Part shown: positions 32,984 to 44,900 of the stretch, piece by piece
How positions within the stretch are numbered: the first letter of the stretch is position 1
How the letters are laid out: the number at the start of each line of letters is the position of its first letter
DNA from: Spisula solida
Taxonomy: Eukaryota; Mollusca; Bivalvia; Venerida; Mactridae
Direction of reading: 5' to 3'
NCBI GenBank assembly: GCA_947247005.1
Contig: OX365956.1
Span: 1,309,501 to 1,373,500 of the forward strand
DNA: 64,000 bases
Notes under the pieces: model-generated
Told to the model about the DNA's origin: nothing
Seen by the model: the letters and a program-made list of their open reading frames with translations, nothing else
The model's database searches: none
Translations under genes and position numbers: made by a program

Positions 32984-35900
32984 GTAATAAAATTATGAAT
33001 GGATTCTTTGTGTATTGACGTTTGTAATTATGGCATCAAAGTTCGTGTATTTATTGAACAATATGCTTTTCTGTTAGACTATTATAACTAACACGTTTGT
33101 ACCGACGATTACCAACGTAGCGTGATGCTGTAATTGTCACCAGTTTTCGCGACTTTGTCACTTGTTTCGCGATTGAATTTCTAGTTTGTTATACATTTTG
33201 GCTATTTTATCTTTCATTTATCTTGTTGGATTGTCAAATGATGTGGCAAAGATAATTACACCAACAAGACAGTATGTTGTGTGCAAGACCTGCATTCCTA
33301 GCTCAAATATCAAGGCCATAAATGCCAATGGCATAATCAACCATCAAAATACATGTAATGATGTATACTATAACATGGTCTGGATACTTGATGAACTCAT
33401 GATGTAGGGGCCTGGCATACATGTATAGCTGTTCCTGTTATAACTTTTTCACTTGTCAATAACTCAGCACGATGTATATATAAAGTGCAATTTACAAAAT
33501 TGGAGCAAATTCTGCAGTCTATACAGATATAATTGATTTCAGTTACAAACATGGTTTAGACCAGCCTGGACCATCTACTGCTGGACCGTCCATTGTGGCA
33601 ACACCTGTAGCTTTACCGGATCAACTGAGACTGCCATGGATTGACAGGCTAACTTCAACTCCGGCACCACAGAAAGTTGGTCATGTTCGAACACCGTCCG
33701 TGTCTGGAGTCTCGGAGCAAGACTCGAGTGAAAGGTACATTCAATCTTAATTGTTATCGAGCTATGCTCAGTTTCACTTTCAAGGGGTCCTACTATTCTG
33801 CCAGAATCTGGAATAATCTGGAAATCCAGATTTGCTGAACTGCATAAAATGAAAGTTATTGGATGAAAAAAATAAAAATTTTTGTCTTAGTTATGGTCAT
33901 TAGAAATTTTATTTGTTAAATTCTCAAAGAAAATATATGATTATGAAACCGAGATTTTTACTTTTGTGAAGGGATGTGTGCTACTGGCACTCGAAACAGA
34001 CTTGCATCAAATTTTCAGGATCGGGCATTATACTTCAGTGTCTGTACACCATCACACATGCCATTGTCAATTAGCATTGAAAATACAATAATTATGTTGG
34101 ACTACATATTTTCATCATGACTCGTTTAGACAATTTACCATCTGGCATCTTTTTACAGTTTATATAATAGATACATTTGTAGGAACCCTAATCTGAAGAG
34201 CATTAAATTAAGTTATAGTTTGTGCCTTGGTATGATTAATACCCATACTATACAGTATACAGCACCATCGCCTAGCACTGGAAAGTATGAGCTCATTACA
34301 TCTACTGGTTTACTCCAAACGATCAATGGTGATCATGACTGGGAGACCACTCAGCTAACAACACATTCATTGATTGTCATGGATCTTTCTGCATAATTTT
34401 GAAACAATAAAATTTGAACAGTCATTAATAATGATTAATTGTATTTGATCTTTGTAGGGAAATAGAAGTCATGTCGGGAGTTGAAGAAATTCAGTCGGAC
34501 GTAGACATTCTAGCAAGGTTTGTATTAAAATAGTTTTCTGCTTTTTTTCATATTGCTCATATGAAAGCATGTGATGTGTAAAAGTGAATGGTGGCGAAGT
34601 GCTTGCTTCATGCCCTTTATTAAAAACTAATAAAATCTTACTATTCTATGACATTGAATTCAAACTGTTTAACAGATCAATTGTCAACAAATACCACATT
34701 TTTCTGTGCCCATGAAAGTTTTTATAGACCTTCACCTTGACCTAATTTTGGACTTAGACTTATTGAAAGGCCAAATTCTTGGTTGGCCCAAATATACCGT
34801 TTCTTCTAGCGTTATTATGGCTTGCTACAAAGTTTCCAATGATGTTGTATATATACACTCTCCACACACCAGTATCATTTGACCTTCACCATGACCTAAT
34901 TTGGGATTTAGATTTATTAAGCGTCTAATTCTTGATTAACCCATATTGACAGCTTCGTCTTGCATCATGTCCATCATGGCACAGTTTCGTCTTAAATTAT
35001 GTCCATCATGGCATTGCCTTCAAACTTGGCATACTTTTTTACCATTTTAACAGAATTATGGCCCCTGTTTGACTTATCTTTTTTATGGACAAGACTTCCA
35101 TAGGGCATTAACGTTTAATTTTATTGAACTCAGTCTTGTTTATATATGGGACGCTATAATGTATAGCATGTAAAGAAATCTGAAAGGTTTTTATGTTAAT
35201 ACATGTGATGGTTTTGTGTTTCAGCAAGCCAGTGATCAGTCGTAGCCCATCAGTGACGAAGCAGCTTTCTTCATCATTTATTGACCCATTTGAGTAAGAT
35301 ATTGAAATTTTTAATCAGTAGTGATTATTTTAAGACTAAACTTATATATTTAACAACACAAGTTATGATTTCCAAATTTCTGCATTTAATCCAATCATCA
35401 TTTTCCATGTTTCAGTAATCAATAAATTATAAGTAAGTGGCATAGTTTGACCGCACTGAAGAAGTCCTTAGCTTAATTCCATTGGTAATCAACTACAAAG
35501 TGTTTAAGTGTTTGTAATTGCCATATGGAATTCATGTAATTTTAATGGAATAAAGGCACGTGCTGAGGATAGGATGGTGCCGCCTACTTAGATTTTCATG
35601 TTATATTAGGTATCCCTTAACTGACAAGCCTTCCAGCCTATCTGCATATTCCAGTCTCCGTATTACAATATCTCCAAGTATATTATAGCTCCAATATACT
35701 GTATCCCATATTACCCAAATTCCCAGTAAGTATATTATAGCTCCAATATACTGTATCCCAATTCCCCAGTAAATGTTCTTTCTGTTAAATATCTATAACG
35801 TATTCCATCCAATCTCCGATTCCAGTCAATATCCTATCTCCGTAAATAAGTTAAAATATCTCCATAAAAATTGTCTCCACTTTAGGCCCACCTGTTCCGA

Positions 35901-38900
35901 GCAGACCCAAAGTATACTAATGCAAATTTAAGAAATGTGCAAAGCATAGATGATATCCTTCCAAATTGGTAATCACAAGGAAATTAGCTATTCCTTGAGC
36001 CATATTATGGAGAGGATAAAACCATCCATACCTATGCTAAATATTGTATAATTTATGAAATAAATGTATAAAATTGAGAGTGGCACCATCCCATCACAGC
36101 CGCTTATGATTTTCCGCCCCACAATTAATATCATAGTTTCAAGCCTTTTACTCTCCAATGCGGCACCTAAATAACAACTGTTATTTAAATTGTGTGACAA
36201 TTTTAGCACACAATACAGTGTTTAACTCAAGTTTCAATCTTTAAATATATGTACAAAAGCACATAATAAATGAGTTACACAATAAATGTCCGAGAATTTC
36301 AGCGCACAGTACCATATTAAACTCCCAATACCGTATTCAACTATAAAGTCAATATGTACATAAGCACAGAGTAAATGAGTTGCACAATAAATGTCTGAGA
36401 ATGTCAGCGCACAGTACCATATTAAACTCCCATTACTGTATTTAACTATCAAGTCAATATGTACATAAGCACAGAGTAAATTAGTTACACAATAAAGGTC
36501 TGAGAATGTCGGCGCACAGTACCATATTAAACTCACAATACCATATTCAACTATAAAGTCAATATGTACATAAGCACAGAGTAAATGAGTTACACAATAA
36601 ATGTCTGAGAATGTCAGCACACAGTACCATATTAAACTCACAGTACCGTATTCAACTATAAAGTCAATATGTACAAAAACACAGAGTAAATGAGTTACAC
36701 AATAAATGTCTAAGAATGTCATCGCACAGTACCATATTAAACGCACAATATCGTATTCAACTATAAAGTCAATATGTACATAAGCACAAAGCACAGAGTA
36801 AATGAGTTACGCAATAAATGTCTGAGAATGTCAGCGCACAGTACCATATTAAACTCACAATACCGTATTCAACTAGAAAGTCAATATGTACATAGGCACA
36901 GAGTAAATAAGTTATATATACATGTCCTTTCTGTGAATGTCAGCGCACTGTACCGTATTCAACTCACAATACCGTATTTAACTCACAATATCGTATTCAC
37001 CTATAAAGTCATGTGTTTACCGTAAAATCCGACCATGGTTCATACAATATTATCACGCCAAAATTCCAGGTAGAATGGCACTCCAGGTTACAAAGTTCCA
37101 AAACGCCAGTATGCGCTCAACGCCATTTATCCAATGACAATGTACTTTCAAATTTTGAGAAAAAGATATACACCGATTTCCAATGTACCATTTTGACAAC
37201 ATCCATTCACTTTTATCAATATTCTAGGCTGTTTGTCTGAATTCAAGTATATTCAGTTAAATTCAAGTACTTTTCAATGTTGAAACCAAATTCAAGGACT
37301 TTTCAAACCTTGTCGACTACATAAGTCCTATACGCAGAGTTAGTCGTCCCAACATAGTATCAATGTATAGTCCCAACATAGTATCAATGTATAGCAGACG
37401 TGTAGATCTAGACGAACGTGTAGACTTGAACTAATTTGACAGTATTTGCGCCCGCCCTCAGTGCTGTGCATTTCATGGAACAGACGTATTTTGTGTATCA
37501 TCGAGATTACTTTCGTGCCGACCATTCTGAAAATATAAATTCTCCAAGCAGCAAAACAGTCCCTTCTGTTCGTATAAAACAAGCATTTTATAAACTTACA
37601 AGATCACATTATTATTAGGGTGTGGCGGGTGGGATAAATTTGAGTTGATTTGTTATGAAAATAGCAGACACCATGTTTTATGGAAAGGGAGACAATTCCA
37701 TGCAACTTCCTGTCTGAACAGGAAGTACAATGTACATGAGATAACTCTTGAAACTTGTTTAATAGGCGTGCCAGAGTAGTCTCCCTTTTTACAATTCAAA
37801 ATCCATTCCAAAGTTTTGCTAAAATAACTGGGGCATTATTGTAGACAACAATAAGCCATATTATTATGGACCCATTTAAATGAATAACCTGATTTAATTA
37901 CATCCTCACAAAACCAGGCCTGGGTATATATAGGAGTGAGCTGGGCAGTCTGTGAATTGGTCTGCCGTTCAGTACTATTCAAGAAAAACTGGTCAGGTGA
38001 ATTGGTCACCTTATATTTATTATACCTGAAACATTATTTAACCGGAATGAACAAACAGACATTGCAGATGCATGTCGACACATCTGATGCTATGTCGCGG
38101 ATCAAACCTGACTTTATATCTAATTGCCGGTATTTATTAGCATGTTCTCATTGTTCTGATTAAGGTAAACATTCTGTGTTAATTTGTAGTATAAGGACAT
38201 ACGTTATGATATGGAGTATAGGGTTAAAGTTCATAAAGTATACTTTTTTTCAGTGTTTCCATTCAAATATCACGGTTTGAGGTAGAAGGTGAAACTGACT
38301 ATGACGATCCTGATTATGAACCTAGTTACGAAATTTGTCCTTTATTGTAAGTACTTGACACAAGTTGTATTTTTGATACTAGCAGTGATTGTAAATCAGG
38401 TGCCCTACAATCTATAAATGATTATCCAGAAATTATTGGATAAAAAATATATTGATTAATTTGCTTATTTTATAAGCTCAATTCTAACAATAGAATACTA
38501 GTAATGTTTGAAACAGAATTGTAATGAAAGGATGTGTGCTTATTGCACCCAACGCAGAGTCTTGACTTATTTTCAGGATTATTTCATTGTACCTTAAGTA
38601 GTAAAATGGGTCTGTAGAACACTTGGCCTTATGTTTCTCAATCTTTATAATATTATGGAGGTTGGACAGCAACAGTATACCCTTACGATTTGTGGTCAAG
38701 ATCACTGTACCGTTTAGCATGAATGATTGAGCCAGGACTATAGAATTGATATTCTAGATGTGATCATTGTGACCAACATAAATAATTGTGACCAACTCTT
38801 GAACTGTGGATGGACTGATGAGTGACGAAGACCGATTACAAAAGCCAATCTAAACGGATGATTCAATGGACAACTAGTATTTATAAATAGTCTACTATTG

Positions 38901-41900
38901 GTCAGAAAAAAGTATGGAATAGTCAGGAAATTTAAATTCATAAACTATGTGGCAAAACTGAAAAAATGAAAAGGTTTAGGCTTAATAAATATATTTGCTT
39001 ACCAAACAGGGATGATGAAACAGCTGAGGATTTGCCATTTGAAGAGGCAGAGTTTGGGTTGGAAGTGCCATTGGTAGATGAGGAAGAGGGTGATGAGACG
39101 GATGCGGTGGTTGAGGGTGTAGCCCGTGTAAAAATGGACAAAGCAGAGCAGGAAGTTGTGCAGGCCACTAAATGTCTGGTGTTCCTGTCACAGCTTAAAC
39201 AGCTCCTTCATATGAAGACAGACTGCTGCCGAACTTGTGGTAGTAGAAAGATAAAGATGGCTGAGTCATTCATTGGCTCTGCTGTTTACTTCAAATGGGT
39301 AAGTTCCTCACTTTCAAGTGTAATGTAATTTTGAAAGATCAATACATTTGTACATATAATATAGTAGCAGATTTTACAAAGTAAATCCTTACTAAATATC
39401 GTCTCATATGGTTGTTATTGTGTTTCAAACGGAGGAAGGCATTCTATGCAGTGCAAAAATTGAATATGGGTTGTCTGGGTTTAAAAGCTAAGTCAACAAT
39501 TTGAGTAGTATGAAAACCTTGTGCATGCATAGAGGCTAAATCTTCGTGTGATTTTCATGAATCTTAGTAAGCAATTGAATATTGTTACTTGTGTTACAGT
39601 AGAGGCTTTCAATACTGCTGCAGGTGACATATATTTCTAAAACAAACAATTAGATATATGTAAACACATTGATGATTATTGGTAAAATTAGATTGATACA
39701 TGTACATGGAATTTCCTCTGTAAAAGTTTTTTATCGCTCATTCAAGAGGTAAAGGGTGGACAAAAATATATACATGTGTACTTGAGTCTTCCAAATCAGT
39801 TGACCTTGGGCGGAGATCTAGGGTATTTCTGGATAGATTAGGCTGAATACAATTATTGTTATTATCTTACGACTCAGTTAAGTGATATAAGGCGACTATT
39901 TTTTCAGACGTGTGAAGAGGGCCATGAAACTAGGTGGTGTTCACAGCCAGCTATGAACAGAATGCTGCATGCAGGTGATTTTCAGATCTGCTCGACTATT
40001 CTGACTAGTGGGAACAACTACGGCAAGATGAATTTGTGGGCTAGGTTTTTACATTTGAAGTTCCCATCTGCTGACCAATTCCACAAAATACAGGGACATT
40101 ATCTGGTGCCTACAATTGATTTGTTTTGGCAGAACCTTCAAAACGAGGCAGTACAAGAATTTGCAGCAACCGATGTTGTGGTGTTGGGTGAGTTATTTTT
40201 CAGAACATACATGTTTCATAAAGAATGATGCATAAAATATTTGGTTTAATTTTAGCCATTGATGTAATTAGATCATCAAAATAGTTAAAAACAATGAAAG
40301 ATGAACATTTTACAAAGAACACAATAATAATTATCACATCAGTCGAATTCTCTCCAGTCTTATCAAAACTATATACACAGTGCTCTCCAATGAGCAACAA
40401 CATCTCCTAAACAACATCATCATTTTGTATAAGAAGTAGCTATAAAACCTCTTCATAGCAACAATCCCTGCACAACAACCGAACATTCGGTATCCCAAAG
40501 GGTATCGCTCTGGAGAGATATACTGTAAGAATAAGTACTCTCATTACTTGTTGAAATTTTTTACTCTTGTGTTACAATTAAGCTGTATACAAAGAATTGG
40601 TGCTACATCAGTATATACTATACATGCCAAACCCAATGGTTTATTTGCTGCATAATTTTCTTCTTTCTTTAGTGTTTCTGTTCCTCAACAATTTTTGTCA
40701 GTTTCATACGGTGGCTGATTCACCTATTAAACCAGTTTTCCTGGAATGTATCCGCACCAGTACTAACTTACCCTTCCATAAGGAACTAACAACTTCTCCT
40801 TGATTTGGAGTAAGATCAACATTTTTCAAGGAAGGGAATGACCTGTTACCACTAGAAATCGAACTCTGGCTGCCAAGTTATATATCCAGTAGGACTGTAA
40901 ATCGGTTTCTGATATAAATCGAAATCCATTATTTTGCATTATCTTATCAAGTTTTTTTTGTAGACTCAAAATTGTCAGCTTGTCGACGCAGCTTACGTCA
41001 AGAGTGAATCTTATTTTCAAACAAGAATCTGCCATGCAAACCATTCATGCAATTTAAAACATGTTGTTTATCACATCTCAGGCCTGACTTGTGTTATCCA
41101 TGTTAAATACATGGTGCAAGTTACGCTCCCTACAGCGCTTTGATTTCCACTTAACCGTTACAATTCACGATGTAGTTTCGGGCGCGGCAATTGGAGAGTA
41201 GGTGCAAGTCTGCAAGTGCCTATTTACAGTATTTAGATGTTTTTTACACTGATACGCAGCCCTTATATCCAGTTACAGTGATATGTGTGTGGTTTCTGTT
41301 GGGTGCTCACTGCTGCCTTCCCTATCGAGTTTGTTATTATCGTTTTGTCAGACATGGTTGTCTGACCTCTAATGCTATGACATGTGTCATATTAATTTAA
41401 TGTATTTTCTCTTTATAAGGTGATGGACGAAATGATACGCCTGGCCACTGTGCACAGTATTGCTCATACACCATGATGGAAATGTCCACAAAGACAATCT
41501 TAACACTAAAAACGCTGGACAAGCGTATGACTGATAGGAAGTCTGGCAACATGGAGAAGGTGGGCTTCAGAGCTGCTATGCAGGAGCTGTCTGATAAGGG
41601 GCTGACCGTTACAGAGGTTGTGACTGATGCTCACCTGGGCATAGGTGCACTAATGAGTTAGTACTACAGTGTTCAGAATGATTTCAGTTAGTGTTCATAA
41701 ATATAAGGATAACATATTCTCAACTGTTCAACTATATCAACACATTTCTAGATTGTAAGTGTTCCCCATGAAAGATTATGGATATATTGCCTTGTACATG
41801 TCTGCAGGCTAGTCTAAACTGGTCTAAGATCTTATGCAGGGAGGTTGGTTATCATCGGTAGATGACCCATATTATATTGAGGTCAAATGCCAAGGTGGAT

Positions 41901-44900
41901 TGATTTCCACAGAATGGTTCCTATTCGTATAATAATTTAAGAACCGTTGGGCGTAAGATTCTAAAGTTTTATTGAGAGGTTAGTCATCCTCCGTAGATAA
42001 CCTCTATTTGGTGTTAAACTCAGTAGGTCAAGGATATGGTGACCCTAAACATAAATGACTGTTGGACTGTCATGAGGTGTACAATGGGTATGATACATTT
42101 TTCACTCACAAACATCTCTGCAGCAACATAACCAAGACTGCTCTTATTTTCAGAGTCAGACTACAAGGATATACATCATTCCCATGATATATGGCATGTG
42201 GCGAAGAATCTTGGAAAGAAACTCTCCAAAGTAAGTGTTGACGCAATTGTTCTATTTCATAGTTATATTTGTGGTGAACTCAACCATTCTTGTTTGACAT
42301 ATGTTTGTGTGTAGAAACATTCCGATCTAGAGCAGACCATAACTGTTTTACTTGATTTAGTGATTTTTTTATACCCCAATCACACGACTCTCGAATCAGC
42401 CGGAATGGGCCCGAATGAGTCGGAATGAAGAAAGATTAAACATTCGAAACACATTCCGAATGATAACTCGAATTGACCAAAATTATTACAGCTTTGTCAA
42501 AATGCCGTTGGAATACTTCAAATACCATTCAAATACAATTCTTATATACTTCGAGTATAACTCGAATACACTTCGAGTCCGCCTGGAATGATATCGGAGA
42601 TCGTGCACGCATATGTTTCCAAAATACGGTAAACACAAGCATCTGACCGTTTTGCACGGGATTATGCACGGGTTGTGCACGGGTAATGTGTTTAATATCA
42701 GTACCTATAATGGCTTTAAGTAATGTTTCGAATATAGTCAGAATGCAGTAAGAATATCTAAAATGTAATCAGAATGTCGGAAGAATACACTTCGGTAGCC
42801 GTTCGATATTCAACCCGACTTCGAATGTATCTCGAAAGTTTTGAACACGCGCAAAATATTCGAAGTGGACACAGGAATGGACCGGAATATATTGAATGCA
42901 CTACGAATTGACTCAGCATGCAGACCGAATGTTTCGAATGCATTTCGATCATGAAGGAATACACCTCGAACTGCTATTCCTACGGCATTCCGAGTCATTC
43001 CGACGCCGTGTGATCTGGACAGTATCAATAAATACAGAGAGTTTTGAATAACAGTTTATTCATTTTTATTTTAATATGTATTTTATTTCAAACGAAATAG
43101 GTTTAGAGCATGTTAAAACATTCAAACTGGCCCGAACATATGGAATGTACTCGGAATGCAGTCGGAATACATTTCGAACATACAAGAATGTACCACGAAT
43201 TGCTATTCCTACGGCATTCCGGCTCATTCTGACTCTCGTGTGATTGGGGTATTAAATAACCTTGCACAATGATACATAAATACCGAAAACTGCATGCTGC
43301 TTACAACACCATTATCGCAATTTTAATACTTGGTTATACTAAAAATGTCATTTATAGCGGGATTTTTAATGCACCTTGCTTGTTCGTCTTTAACCGTTGA
43401 TCTATTTCTGTGAAACTTCATATGAATAGTTAGTATCAAGTCTAGTTGTGCATATTGTCTGGTCAGATGATTATTGCTGGAGTTAAGGCCCTTTGTTGTA
43501 GACATGTTTTTGTGTCAAAAACCCTTCTAGTTGATACTTTATTATAAGCAACTTATTTTATATTATACATTTTATATATTCAGATTTCTCAAAAAAAAGA
43601 GCATAACAAGCTACAGAAATGGAACCGGGACATTATCAATCATTTTTGGTTTTCTTGCAAAACAGCCAACACTTTTGGACAGTTTGTTGTAAGTTACCTG
43701 TACCTCCTATTGTAATTAATGGCAGAACTAATCATACCAGGGTATTGTCTAGTGTTCGGCTTAATAGACAATCCATGGATGTTGTATTTGAGCACTCTCC
43801 ATACGCCTGTATCACCTAACCCCATTTTGACCTTCACCTTGACCTAATTTTGGACTTAGACTTATTCATGGACAAGGCTTCCACAGGGGGCATAAGCCTT
43901 TATTGAACGCAGTCTTGTTTTCATTATTCATTTTGGTAGCATGATAATGAGTACCAATTGCAACACTGTGAGCCTCTTTTAGTTTGTTTGTTTTATTGAT
44001 AATTGAGCTGAACACTGTTTTGTCAAAATATTTTAGTTATATTAGGCAACAAACTCACATAACTAGTTATCCTGGACCAGCATTTTAATTCTTACCAACT
44101 TTCCATTCCACCCTCGTGGGGACTGTAAACATCAGGAATGAGGTGTCGAGAGTGATTAATATAAGTTGGAAAAACTTGTTTCACAATCGACCTTAAATAA
44201 ATTAGTATAAAGTAAAGTATTGCCGCAACTCGGATTTGAACTTGCTTGAGATAAGTTGAGTGCACTAATCACCGAACCACAACTGCTGCTGTCATGTAGT
44301 GATGTATCTGACTACCAGTACAAAAATTCAATTTTGTTCAAACGAGTACTGCATCTCAGCGTAATGACACTGGAATTATTGCTTGAGTCACCAAGTTTAT
44401 CAATACATCACAGTGAACAGTGTGCTAAAATGCATTCTATATTTCAGGGAATTTGGCGTAGTGTTCTGCACCATGTAGTGAATAAGCATTTATGGATGGT
44501 TCCACATGGTGAAGATGGAATCACTGAGTGTTTGCATCAACCCATTAATGATGAAACTAGAGACAAGCCATGGCTGCATGCAAAAGATGATGCCAGTAGT
44601 ATCAAAGCGCTTGCTGCTATCATTTTAGATAAAAGGTTGCTCAACAATGTTGGGTATAACCTGAATTTCAGGTATATACAGGCTGTTTTCTTGATGTTAA
44701 TCAATTCGCATGAACCTTAGCTATACATGGGTATATCAGGTGGTTACCAAGTAATAACAGACTCACAATAGGTGTGTGCTTAATTCACATGCACACCAAA
44801 ATCTGTTTGTATATGCTTACATAGGGACATGGTAGTCAGAAGGGCGAGTATGATGGTCCTCCTTTATTTCTCAATAATTTATCATTTATAAACGGCGGCA

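Noticed and set aside
36234..36794. 186-codon minus-strand ORF with 35-residue repeats
   Set aside because: Produced by the 105-bp tandem repeat inside a gene 2 intron; the frame is open only because the period is a multiple of three.
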